14,846 nt of DNA from Bacillota bacterium (lineage in GTDB: Bacteria > Bacillota > Clostridia > TANB77 > CAG-465): positions 1 through 14,846 of the forward strand of contig JAEWPS010000063.1 of the NCBI GenBank assembly GCA_023460515.1, given 5' to 3'. The notes beneath the pieces were generated by a model. That model made no database searches and was not told where the DNA came from. It worked only from the letters and a program-made list of their open reading frames with translations. Made by a program: the position numbers and the translations under genes. Shown piece by piece: positions 1 to 6,588 of the stretch. How positions within the stretch are numbered: the stretch's first letter is position 1; each line of letters starts with the position of its first letter.

Positions 1-35
1 GTATTACCCATGGTGTAAAAAGACAGTAAAAAACT

Positions 36-65
36 GGAAAAAGCATCCATAGCGGTGCTTTTTCC
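36..65 (+). repeat. 10-bp hairpin at the left edge
   Basis: GGAAAAAGCA (36-45) and TGCTTTTTCC (56-65) are perfect inverted repeats with a 10-nt loop. The right arm holds a T5 run but no T tract follows, so a terminator role for whatever lies left of the window is possible but unproven. Confidence 0.4.
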
Positions 66-70
66 CGGGT

Positions 71-114
71 AAATAAAGTGGGGAATTTTCTCCGCTATTT
101 TTGGGACTTTTTTA
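71..114 (+). mobile_element. possible IS21-family left-end sequence
   Basis: This stretch sits just before the broken istA and carries two iterated blocks, TGGGGAATTTT at 79-89 and TTGGGACTTTT at 101-111. Short repeats of this kind are found near the ends of IS21-family elements, where the transposase binds. A TTGACA hexamer follows at 115-120. I infer that the left end of the element has been joined directly to the 3' part of istA by an internal deletion. The outer terminus cannot be placed, and the identification is only suggestive. Confidence 0.35.
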
Positions 115-585
115 TTGACAATCACAATTATAAAGGCAACAGCATCAGAAATCCGTATCTGCGATGGATACAACAGATTGATCTGCAAACACAAACGGTC
201 TTACAAGGACTTTCCCAAATACATCACAGAAGATAGTCATATGAGACCGGAACACCTTTACTACAAGGAAGTCAATGAAAAGGATGGTGCTTACTATAGG
301 CGCTGGGCTTCAGTATTCGGACCTAACATGGAAGAATGCATTGATAGGCTACTGAAAGCTTCTAAACACGAGGAACAAGCCTATAATGCGTGTGCTGGGC
401 TTCTTCATACGGTAAAAGAAATGCCGCATGGAATCGTAGAAGAAACAGCACGTCAGTGTATTCAAATGAACTCCTGCCGTTACAAAACATTTAAGCAGGT
501 ATTAAGTCGAATGCAAAGCAATCCGATTAGTCCAGGAGTTCTTCCTGAACACGAAAACATCCGAGGAAAGGGCTTCTATAAGTAA
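115..585 (+). pseudogene. istA: IS21-family transposase IstA, C-terminal fragment
   Basis: The reading frame encodes about 150 residues that match the C-terminal end of IS21-type transposases: the small beta-barrel segment after the DDE core (KATASEIRICDGYNRLICKH), the KRSY.DFPKY stretch, and the helical tail that ends immediately before istB. Full-length IstA is roughly 400-500 aa, so the DNA-binding and catalytic parts are absent. The only upstream initiator is a TTG at 115 with no ribosome binding site, and the frame runs on unrelated-looking residues back to a stop at 70-72. The protein therefore cannot catalyse transposition. It is the standard upstream partner of istB, which starts 10 nt after its stop, and this supports the call. 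The break is near 110-120. Confidence 0.75.
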
Positions 586-595
586 GGTGAGAATT

Positions 596-1363
596 ATGGC
601 TTATACACAAAAAAACTATACATACAATGACAAGCTAAGCACTGATGAAAATCTGTTATTGGACAAACTATTTAAACTCCGCCTGTCCCACATGTCGGAG
701 GCATTGGAGAAGCAGTTCCTTAACCCCAACACGGCACTCGAGGACTTTCATACCCGTATATCTGAGATTATTCACTATGAATGGGATCAGCGTCAGAACA
801 CAAAGTTCAACAAGCTACTTAAGAAAGCGTCCTTGAAATATCCGACTGCAGACTTTGATTCTGGTCTTTACGAATCAGATCGTATGCTGGATACTCACAC
901 CATTGAGTTACTACAAAAATGTGAATGGATTGACGAACCTAAAAATCTATTGATTACTGGTAGCGCTGGGGCAGGCAAAACTTATATCGCGAATGCACTA
1001 TGCATTACCGCTTTACAACAGCTACGAACAGTAAAATATATCAGAGCCAATGCACTTCTTCTAGAAAGTGAAAAGGCACGTCAACTTGGTCATGCCTACG
1101 ATTATACAAATCAGATGGCAGCTTATGACTTGCTGGTAATTGATGATTTCGGTCTTATGGAACTAAGCATGGATAAGTGCCGTGACCTCTTTGAAATCAT
1201 TGAAACAAGAGATTGTAAAAAGGCAACAATGATTGTATCTCAGCTTCCCGTCATCAAGTGGTGGGACCTCTTCAAAGATAACACCTATGCGGATGCCTGC
1301 TTAAGCAGGATGACATCTAAGGCGTACCGCCTTGAGTGCAATGGAAGAGACATGAGAAAGTAA
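596..1363 (+). CDS. istB: IS21-family ATP-binding helper protein IstB
   Basis: IstB is a AAA+ ATPase that works with IstA in IS21 transposition, selecting target DNA and stimulating strand transfer. The 255-residue product has the family's N-terminal helical region (LLDKLFKLRLSHMSEAL), a Walker A motif GSAGAGKT, a Walker B motif DLLVIDDFG, a sensor-type stretch (ATMIVSQLP) and the usual ending TSKAYRLE.NG.DMRK. Length is normal. I chose the ATG at 596 because AAGGTGAG sits six bases upstream; a GTG at 587 in the same frame is possible. It appears intact, but its partner istA is truncated, so the element could move only if IstA were supplied from elsewhere. The sequence after its stop changes quickly into an IS256-type gene. 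Confidence 0.9.
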   Translation: MAYTQKNYTYNDKLSTDENLLLDKLFKLRLSHMSEALEKQFLNPNTALEDFHTRISEIIHYEWDQRQNTKFNKLLKKASLKYPTADFDSGLYESDRMLDTHTIELLQKCEWIDEPKNLLITGSAGAGKTYIANALCITALQQLRTVKYIRANALLLESEKARQLGHAYDYTNQMAAYDLLVIDDFGLMELSMDKCRDLFEIIETRDCKKATMIVSQLPVIKWWDLFKDNTYADACLSRMTSKAYRLECNGRDMRK

Positions 1364-1395
1364 CAAAATCTACAACGTGCAGTTTGAAGCGGAAT

Positions 1396-1425
1396 AGCAT
1401 GCCGTCCCTTCGGGACGGTTATGCT
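1396..1425 (+). repeat. GC-rich hairpin at the istB / IS256 junction
   Basis: AGCAT (1396-1400) pairs with ATGCT (1421-1425), and CCGTCCC (1402-1408) pairs with GGGACGG (1412-1418), giving a 12-bp stem interrupted by one wobble and one bulge with a three-base loop. It lies 32 nt after the istB stop and directly before the IS256-type coding sequence. There is no T tract after it, so it is not a classical terminator. It marks the joint between two unrelated insertion sequences. Confidence 0.55.
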
Positions 1426-1800
1426 GTTTGGCTGGAATATGCAGAACTGGCTCTGGAGAACCTTGACCAATTAGAAGAAAAGTGGGGAAAGAAATATCCA
1501 TCTTCGATAGCTTCATGGAGGAACAACTGGCCGCAGCTCTCTACATACTTTAAATATCCGGAAGAAATACGTAAGATCATTTATACTACGAATGCGATAG
1601 AAAATTTCAACCGTCAGCTGCGGAAGGTGACAAAAGCAAAGACCATCTTTCCAACAGATGATGCTTTATTCAAGATCCTATATCTGGCAATGTGCGATAT
1701 AACTGAAAAATGGACTGGAGCAGGCTGGAATTGGGGACAGACTTTAGACCAACTGTGCATCTACTTCAGTGACAGAATCGTTCCTTCCGACTTAGAGTAA
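1426..1800 (+). pseudogene. IS256-family (mutator-type) transposase, C-terminal remnant
   Basis: From about 1426 the frame matches the C-terminal third of IS256-family transposases: L..LEEKWGKKYP, SWR.NWP.LSTYF.YP, the conserved block IRKIIYTTNAIENFNRQLRK that holds the catalytic glutamate, then FPTDDALFKILYLA and W..TLDQL.IYF. About 125 residues remain of the usual 390-420, so the first two catalytic aspartates are gone. The frame runs back through the junction hairpin to an ATG at 1336 inside istB, but residues before about 1426 show no family resemblance. The stop at 1798-1800 looks native. It is a dead remnant, interrupted or cut by the IS21-type element to its left. Confidence 0.85.
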
Positions 1801-1818
1801 AAATCATATCCATAGAAA

Positions 1819-1846
1819 ACGCAGGCTGCCGATTGACAGCCTGCGT
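1819..1846 (+). terminator. hairpin downstream of the IS256-type remnant
   Basis: ACGCAGGCTG (1819-1828) and CAGCCTGCGT (1837-1846) form a perfect 10-bp GC-rich stem with an 8-nt loop, 18 nt after the transposase stop. The position fits a transcription end of the insertion sequence. No clean U tract follows, so termination strength is uncertain. Confidence 0.5.
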
Positions 1847-1924
1847 ATGTTGTGTAAAAATCTAAACGAAGGGTTCTATTATGAAACCCAATAATGATTC
1901 TGATATTTTTTCATGAATCTAAGA

Positions 1925-1951
1925 GGTTTACACAAAATAATTTACACTCTC
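1925..1951 (+). mobile_element. probable right terminal inverted repeat of the IS256-type element
   Basis: The sequence around TTTACACAAAATAATTTACA resembles IS256-family ends, which carry TGTGTAAA-type blocks in the inward direction. A related TGTGTAAAAATCT block occurs inward at 1850-1862. The left end is missing, so the repeat cannot be checked against its partner. If the boundary is right, the element ends at or near 1951, inside the 3' end of the minus-strand zinc-ribbon gene. Confidence 0.5.
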
Positions 1952-2811
1952 TTAATTCGCGCCAAATCAACTTCTCCAACCTGCTTCAGATTATCCTTAT
2001 ATATATTAATCAAGTCACAAACTAATACTTCTTCTTTATCATCTTCATCAATATCATCTTCATTCAAAGAATCACAACTTCCCAAATATTTATATAATCC
2101 CTCGGATTCCGAATACAAAAATAACGTGTATCCAGTTGTATTTCCACCAAACCCATTTTGACCGCCTCTACGCAATACACATATCGGCTGACTATTTCCT
2201 AATTTAACAATATCTTCTATTAATGTTTTTTTAACATCATCAACATCTGTTTTATAGCCATCATAGAACGCGACTTCATATACTTGCAATGAATCAGGAT
2301 TCTTTAAATATTGTCTGATGTCAGTAATACACTCATACACTCTTGATTCCCATTTAATTTGTTCTAATATAGTAGGTACATCATCATATTCTGGTATTGT
2401 TTCTAAAAGTTCTTTACCTTCATCATATTTTCCCTTTTCTAACAAATCTATTGCTTCATTATATGTAATTTTATTCTGTTCAGCAATCTTTTTAGGTTGA
2501 ATCACTTTTATATTATAAGTCACGACGCTCACACTTAGTAACAGTATTGTTAAAGCAACTATGGGAATGGTAATTTTCTTTATCCTCTTTAAGTTACTAA
2601 TAATATTATTATTTATAATGGGGTTGTACTCTTCTTGTTTAACTGGACATCCACAATTCAAGCATTCTTTGCTATGTATAGGTACTTCTTTTCCACACTC
2701 TTCACAAACTATTAGTTCTACATCTCCTTCAGGCTCATAACCACAATGGATACAGGCCTTCGCTTTATCTGAAATCTCTTTTCCACACTCAGGACACTTA
2801 ACTAATGCCAT
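1942..2811 (-). CDS. zinc-ribbon membrane protein of unknown function
   Basis: The N-terminus carries two consecutive zinc ribbons, with CPEC/CIHC cysteines at residues 6, 9, 20 and 23 and CEEC/CLNC cysteines at 36, 39, 50 and 53. A single hydrophobic segment follows at about residues 80-100, preceded by KRIKK, which predicts cytoplasmic ribbons and an external C-terminal domain. That domain starts with a TPR-like helix pair (YNEAIDLLEKGKYDEGKELL) and has an YLKNPDSLQVYEV segment of a type I associate with small secreted or lipoprotein domains in Firmicutes. The ATG at 2811 has AGGGGGA eight bases upstream. The last three codons and the stop fall inside the probable IS256 terminal repeat, so the natural C-terminus may be lost. 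I do not know the function. Confidence 0.75.
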   Translation of the reverse strand: MALVKCPECGKEISDKAKACIHCGYEPEGDVELIVCEECGKEVPIHSKECLNCGCPVKQEEYNPIINNNIISNLKRIKKITIPIVALTILLLSVSVVTYNIKVIQPKKIAEQNKITYNEAIDLLEKGKYDEGKELLETIPEYDDVPTILEQIKWESRVYECITDIRQYLKNPDSLQVYEVAFYDGYKTDVDDVKKTLIEDIVKLGNSQPICVLRRGGQNGFGGNTTGYTLFLYSESEGLYKYLGSCDSLNEDDIDEDDKEEVLVCDLINIYKDNLKQVGEVDLARIKRV

Positions 2812-2840
2812 TTATATATCCCCCTTTTATCGAATATATT

Positions 2841-3365
2841 CTATCGTTCAATTATAGTTTGTTTATTAATTACGGTCAAGCATAAGAATATATTCCTTCT
2901 AATATTTAAATTAAAAAATAAGGCATAGCATCTGTTCATCATATCGTGCCATCTAGTAAACGCTTTGGATTGGAAATATATATCTTCACTTCCATAATAA
3001 CCAACCCCACACATAACTGGTTGCATACTTCTTTTACTCCAATTGCCAGGCTTACCGTTCATTTCCTGCCGGTTTATCTTGCTCCGGTTAAATCGAACTG
3101 AGGTATATGGAGCATTCCCCTCTTCATCATTCATACTGCTCACATTATATGTAGTTGATGTATGAACACTTGGCCATAATGAACCGATATTTGATAATCC
3201 TATTTTCTCCCCTTGTTCTAGTGCTGTTTCACATTCTTCAAAATACATCTTTAAAATATTCTGAATCACTTCTTTCTTATAAATACAATCTTCTCTTTGC
3301 CAGATTCTTGAAGACATACTTTTTGTATTTAATGGTTTCTTGTATTTTACTTTTTCTTCACTCAC
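2841..3365 (-). pseudogene. HU/IHF-like protein joined to a truncated phage-type domain
   Basis: Residues about 25-90 resemble HU/IHF-family DNA-binding proteins: a helix (KKEVIQNILKMYFEECETAL), then GEKIGLSNIGS, which parallels the GEKV.L.GFG turn of HU, then a beta arm region (PYTSVRFNRSKIN). Residues about 118-148 (VMCGVGYYG...KAFTRWHDMMNRCY) look like the start of a domain known from phage and mobile-element proteins, in which W..M..RCY is followed by a longer C-terminal part. Here the similarity stops after NRCY, and the last 27 residues are low-complexity AT-rich translation. I read this as a 3' truncation. The start is a GTG at 3365 with an AAAGGAGG site ten bases upstream, so the gene was once well translated. 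Family assignment is moderate to weak. Confidence 0.45.
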
Positions 3366-3465
3366 TTTTTTTGATCCTCCTTTATTTTAGCCGATAGACA
3401 AATAAAACTACCGTTTCATATTTGCTATACATTGTTGTTAATTATGCCACTGTGACGTTCTATGT

Positions 3466-3490
3466 AGCTCATATACGGCTTATATGAGCT
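3466..3490. repeat. perfect 10-bp inverted repeat
   Basis: AGCTCATATA (3466-3475) and TATATGAGCT (3481-3490) are perfectly complementary around a 5-nt loop. Neither side is followed by a T tract, so it is more likely a protein-binding palindrome or element-end structure than a terminator. Confidence 0.5.
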
Positions 3491-3528
3491 TGGGTGTTAA
3501 TCCCTTCCATATCTATTTTTAGGCACTA

Positions 3529-3574
3529 AAATAAGCATATGCACCAACATTTCAGTCGACATATATGCTTATTT
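3529..3574. repeat. perfect 12-bp inverted repeat with 22-nt spacer
   Basis: AAATAAGCATAT (3529-3540) is the exact reverse complement of ATATGCTTATTT (3563-3574). The long spacer argues against a simple terminator hairpin. It lies between the HU-like gene and the integrase in the presumed end region of the element. Confidence 0.5.
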
Positions 3575-3611
3575 AAATGTATTAAATGTAATTAATTAAG
3601 TATGACTTTTT

Positions 3612-3655
3612 ATACCCCAATTTTAATAAATTAGTACCCCATTCCATACCCCAAT
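3612..3655. repeat. three TACCCCA direct repeats, possible integrase arm sites
   Basis: TACCCCA occurs at 3613-3619, 3635-3641 and 3647-3653. The first and third are extended to the shared 10-mer ATACCCCAAT. Spacings are 22 and 12 bases. Tyrosine integrases with an N-terminal arm-binding domain, like the one encoded next door, bind short direct repeats of this kind near the element end. Binding is an inference. Confidence 0.4.
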
Positions 3656-3726
3656 ATTCAAATAAACTACACCAAACTGCGATAAATTACGATAAGACAG
3701 GTGCTATCCGCTATTCCACAATCCCA

Positions 3727-3954
3727 CTAAATCGTATACACAAACGGCATTTCATCCAAATCATAAGGCGTCACCTGATATACATAATAAGACGTGCAAA
3801 CATGCGTTTGTTTAAGTTTGTGAAGGCTTGTGGAATCTACGTTTGTCGAGTAGCAACACCAATCTCTTTGAATTTGACTCCAATTTTGGCACCTTGCGAT
3901 TTTTGAGAGAGTTTTGGGCTCTCTCAGGTACCTACAGAACTTAGATAAACGATG
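3727..3954 (-). other. coding-like open frame without a start codon
   Basis: A minus-strand frame is open for 75 codons, from just after a stop at 3955-3957 (inside the integrase gene, different frame) to a stop at 3727-3729. It ends in YYVYQVTPYDLDEMPFVYTI, which reads like genuine protein. It has no ATG and no ribosome binding site. A second overlapping frame gives LLLDKRRFHKPSQT before a stop at 3812-3814, which also looks protein-like. It may be the remnant of a gene cut by the element's end, or a conserved non-coding end region that happens to be open. I do not recognise the product. Confidence 0.3.
3904..3926 (-). repeat. 8-bp hairpin over the integrase stop codon
   Basis: TGAGAGAG (3904-3911) and CTCTCTCA (3919-3926) form a perfect stem with a 7-nt loop that includes the integrase stop. 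On the minus strand the stem is followed by AAAAATCG rather than a T run, so it is a poor intrinsic terminator. It may protect the 3' end of the integrase message. Confidence 0.45.
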
Positions 3955-5201
3955 TTATCTTTTTCTTTATCTGACTCTTGGAATTTATCAAATCTTTCAT
4001 GAATGGTGGCATCCGAAACATCCAAGGTATTGTCCAAAACTTTTTCTAGCTTTGACATCTCTTCCTGTGAATGTTCCTTTAACACATGAGTGTACAAGTC
4101 CATAGTCATTTGTAAGGTGGCATGTCCCAAATACTGCTGTACGGTCTTTGGCTTAATTCCTGCCTCAAAGCATCTGGTAGCAAAGGTATGCCTGAAACAA
4201 TGGGGACTGAAATATTCAATTTTCTCCAGTTCATCTCTGCATAGATTTACATTTTCCAAAACCGCCTTAATGGCATCAGAATAGGTCTGGGTATTGATAG
4301 GTGTTCCAAATTTGGTTGTAAAGATAAGTTCCTCAAATCCTGCAATGGGTTTGGCAGTAGTTCTTCCCATAACAACATTTCGCTGCATGAGCTGTTTTTT
4401 CAGTGCTAATGAACATTGTTGATTCATCGGAATTTCTCTTCTACTTGATTTGGTCTTTGGATCATCAAAATGAAAGGTCTTTTTCTCGTCCCCTTCAAAG
4501 GTCTGATAAACAAGGGTCTTGTTCACACGGATAAGCGAATCTTTGAAATCAACATCCTTTAAGGTTAATCCGCATACCTCGCCAGGTCTTAGACCTGTAG
4601 ATACGGCAACCACAAAGAGGTTGTCATAAAATGTGCCTTTAGAACACTCAAAAAAGCTTGCCTGTTCTTCGGGGTTAAGTACCCTTGGTTCTTTCTTATC
4701 ATGTGCGCCTAATTTGATTCCCTTTGCCGGATTTTTGTAAAGCATGTCATTAATCATAGCTTTATCAAACATATCCTGAAGCAAAATACGAACCTTATTC
4801 CGGCTCTCAAACTGTAATCCTTTTGCATCCATCTTTTTCAAGAGCTGCAAAATCTGTAATTGTGTAATGTCCAGCAGTTTCATTTTTCCTAGAACTGGTG
4901 AGATGTGCATCCGATAGATTTCTGTATAACGTCGTTTTGTATTGGCGCAAATGGTATTTTCCTTGTAGTTCTCCATCCATGTTTTGAACCATTTGTCTAA
5001 GGTAATTGACGTTTTACACAAATTCATATGATTGGTATCTTCATAGATTGCTGTATTTAATAACGTCTTTAATTCCTTTAGATCACGGCTTTTTACCTCC
5101 TGCCGCTGTCCAAAACGATTGGTAAACCGACCAACGTACCTTCCATCTTTTCTCTGCATAATTCCTGTGCCCAGTTCTTTGCCATTTAAATCTTTTCCCA
5201 T
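3924..5201 (-). CDS. int: Tn916-type tyrosine recombinase (integrase)
   Basis: This enzyme cuts and rejoins DNA at attachment sites to integrate or excise a mobile element through a covalent 3'-phosphotyrosine. The 425-residue protein has an N-terminal arm-binding region (GTGIMQRKDGRYVGRF, residues 11-26), a SAM-like core-binding domain (about 64-165) and a C-terminal catalytic domain. The catalytic set is complete: Arg205 in STGLRPGEV, a basic residue in the beta hairpin TKSSRREIP, His334/Arg337 in HCFRHTFA, His360 in YLGHATL and the nucleophile Tyr370 in MDLYTHV. Length is normal for Tn916-like integrases. The ATG at 5201 has AAAGGAG eight bases upstream. The excisionase-like gene 5' of it completes the usual xis-int pair. 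It looks functional. Its own att sites are not identified here. Confidence 0.93.
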   Translation of the reverse strand: MGKDLNGKELGTGIMQRKDGRYVGRFTNRFGQRQEVKSRDLKELKTLLNTAIYEDTNHMNLCKTSITLDKWFKTWMENYKENTICANTKRRYTEIYRMHISPVLGKMKLLDITQLQILQLLKKMDAKGLQFESRNKVRILLQDMFDKAMINDMLYKNPAKGIKLGAHDKKEPRVLNPEEQASFFECSKGTFYDNLFVVAVSTGLRPGEVCGLTLKDVDFKDSLIRVNKTLVYQTFEGDEKKTFHFDDPKTKSSRREIPMNQQCSLALKKQLMQRNVVMGRTTAKPIAGFEELIFTTKFGTPINTQTYSDAIKAVLENVNLCRDELEKIEYFSPHCFRHTFATRCFEAGIKPKTVQQYLGHATLQMTMDLYTHVLKEHSQEEMSKLEKVLDNTLDVSDATIHERFDKFQESDKEKDNIVYLSSVGT

Positions 5202-5338
5202 ATACAGGCTCCTTTCATAAATGAAAACAACCTGCGTTACAGGAATCGTAAGTACATAGCAATGTATGGACTTATTATACTATAAAACAGGCTGGTTGGA
5301 TTGTATTATTTAATTTTTTATTTGAAATGTATTGATTC

Positions 5339-5365
5339 AATTTAACAGACACCGTCTGTTGAATT
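5339..5365. promoter_or_regulatory. near-perfect palindrome between xis and int
   Basis: AATTTAACAGAC (5339-5350) and GTCTGTTGAATT (5354-5365) are inverted repeats with one G-T position and a 3-nt centre. It sits 36 nt after the excisionase stop and upstream of int. It could be an attenuating hairpin that lowers int relative to xis, or an operator or Xis-binding site. No T run follows on the minus strand, and the rest of 5202-5400 shows no gene. Confidence 0.45.
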
Positions 5366-5400
5366 ACGGTTCCATGCAATCTCATAAAATTCTTCATAGG

Positions 5401-5589
5401 CTAATTCCCGCTATTCCGGTCAAGCCATTTGTCTAGCAACTTCTTGTTGGCATAATAACGGTTGCCGATTTTGAAAGTGAATGTACTTGATGGGTCTTTC
5501 AGTAATTCTCTTGCTTTGGTTTTGCCTATGCCTAGATATGAGCAGAACTCTTCTAGGTTTAATAAGGCTTTTTCGGGGTATTGGTTCAT
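5401..5589 (-). CDS. xis: excisionase-like helix-turn-helix protein
   Basis: The 62-residue product is a small MerR-like winged-helix protein of the type found directly upstream of Tn916-family integrases. The helix-turn-helix part is NLEEFCSYLGIGKTKARELL (residues 11-30). It is followed by FKIGNRYYANKKLLDKWLDR, the wing and the last helix typical of excisionases. Such proteins bend DNA near the att sites and direct the integrase towards excision. The start ATG at 5589 is preceded by GGAGG. The order xis then int on the same strand, with about 200 nt between them, is standard. A helix-turn-helix regulator without excisionase activity cannot be excluded from sequence alone. Confidence 0.8.
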   Translation of the reverse strand: MNQYPEKALLNLEEFCSYLGIGKTKARELLKDPSSTFTFKIGNRYYANKKLLDKWLDRNSGN

Positions 5590-5644
5590 GATGGACCTCC
5601 TTTTTTTGATTTTGTTCTATCCATAAATTAATCTTTTACTCGAA

Positions 5645-5679
5645 AAAATAGCATCCAGGCTTAGCCTAAATGCTATTTT
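5645..5679 (-). terminator. rho-independent terminator after the abiE operon
   Basis: AAAATAGCAT (5645-5654) pairs with ATGCTATTTT (5670-5679), and a second short stem AGGC/GCCT is nested inside. Read on the minus strand the stem runs straight into TTTTTTCG, a good U tract. It lies 64 nt past the AbiEii stop and upstream of xis, so it should separate the toxin-antitoxin transcript from the excision module. Confidence 0.65.
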
Positions 5680-5706
5680 GTTATGATTTATTTAAACTGT
5701 AAATCT

Positions 5707-5723
5707 GCCAGTCACTGACTGGC
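5707..5723. repeat. 17-bp palindrome with a plus-strand T tract
   Basis: GCCAGTCA (5707-5714) and TGACTGGC (5716-5723) are perfect inverted repeats around one base. TTTTCTT follows on the plus strand and AAGAAAA precedes on the minus strand. As a terminator it would act on plus-strand transcription. As DNA it could be a binding site. It lies 19 nt beyond the abiEii stop. Confidence 0.45.
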
Positions 5724-5742
5724 TTTTCTTATAAATACTACG

Positions 5743-6588
5743 CTAATTCGACTCATAAATTTGCTCCATCAAATTTCTTACTGAAATACAAGTAGCTTCA
5801 AAAGAAATGTCATTTGCATATTCAAAATCTTTTTGATAACGTCTCCAGTGATTTTGCATTATTTCACTACTCTGAATCGCTTCTAATATATCTTGATAGT
5901 TAGTCAAGACCATTCCTGACCCTCTTTTTTCTGCTGTTGCATGTACTGCACTCTTCAACTGTTCTATCTCTATATTATTTGATTGCAACTTGCTGAGGAT
6001 ATAGATATCATAGAAATCTCTTGGTCTTGTATTCTGATTTCCACGAGAAATAATGGTTTCCAATTTTTCTGCCAATACAGTTTCCAAATTATATGCCAGA
6101 ACGCGTATACTTCTTTCTTCCAATAAAAGCTTAAATTCATAACTGATTTCCTTCGGTGTAATCTTATCTCCCGTTGTAATATCAAGTTTCAATGGAACTT
6201 CCATTGGTGGATAATTTGCTGAAAGCGATACCCTGTAGCCCGCATAATCATCATCCTCTCTAATGTCTCCTATACTAATAAAAGTAAAAGTCACATCATC
6301 CTGCAATGGTATGGCGCATATTTCAATAAACATTTCTTTTACCGTATCTTCTGTAACTGGTATCCCTTTAATCGTCGCATCCATATCCATAGTGGCTCTG
6401 GAATCAAGACCTACCATTGCAGCAATTAAAAATCCCCCTTTTAGAATAAAAGAGTCTTGGTATTTTGAAACCGATACTCTTTCCAATAGTCTTTCTAACA
6501 TAAAATTCTGCATAACAAGCTGAGCTGAAATACTTTTTTCTTTTGCTATATTTTTAATAATTGCTTTAAGTTGCATTGCATTTTTCAT
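5743..6588 (-). CDS. abiEii: AbiEii-type nucleotidyltransferase toxin
   Basis: AbiEii is the toxin of the type IV AbiE abortive-infection system. It is a DNA polymerase beta-like nucleotidyltransferase that acts in the cytoplasm and stops growth of infected cells. The 281-residue protein shows the family blocks: FILKGGFLIAAM (residues 47-58, nucleotide-binding loop), RATMDMD (64-70, metal-binding aspartates 68 and 70), VPLKLDITTGD (131-141), LAEKLETIISRG (172-183) and RPRDFYDIY (188-196). Nothing appears missing. The start ATG overlaps the antitoxin stop as ATGA, and GGAGG lies upstream inside the antitoxin gene, so translation of the pair is coupled. A strong terminator follows. The call is firm; target RNA specificity cannot be read. 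Confidence 0.92.
   Translation of the reverse strand: MKNAMQLKAIIKNIAKEKSISAQLVMQNFMLERLLERVSVSKYQDSFILKGGFLIAAMVGLDSRATMDMDATIKGIPVTEDTVKEMFIEICAIPLQDDVTFTFISIGDIREDDDYAGYRVSLSANYPPMEVPLKLDITTGDKITPKEISYEFKLLLEERSIRVLAYNLETVLAEKLETIISRGNQNTRPRDFYDIYILSKLQSNNIEIEQLKSAVHATAEKRGSGMVLTNYQDILEAIQSSEIMQNHWRRYQKDFEYANDISFEATCISVRNLMEQIYESN

Larger units (their letters stand above)
3366..3923. other. 558-bp gene-poor stretch downstream of the integrase
   Basis: No complete gene is seen. The stretch holds the ribosome binding site of the HU-like gene at its left edge, two strong inverted repeats (3466-3490 and 3529-3574), three TACCCCA repeats (3613-3653) and a coding-like open frame without a start codon on the minus strand (3727-3954). 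Its position directly after the integrase stop is where Tn916-type elements keep arm-type integrase sites and the end of the element, so an att site may lie here. I could not identify a core. Confidence 0.5.

Noticed and set aside
1285..1470. Minus-strand open frame across the istB end and the junction hairpin
   Set aside because: It is antisense to two recognisable transposase genes and has no family resemblance.
3466..3490. Palindrome as a rho-independent terminator
   Set aside because: No T tract follows on either strand.
3613..3653. TACCCCA repeats as a degenerate CRISPR array
   Set aside because: The units are only 7-10 bp, spacings are unequal (22 and 12) and no cas genes are present. 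Arm-type integrase sites fit better.
4772..4784. AACATATCC inside the integrase gene as another rlmD-like core
   Set aside because: It lies within a conserved helix of the integrase coding sequence, and the match is too short to exceed chance in AT-rich DNA.
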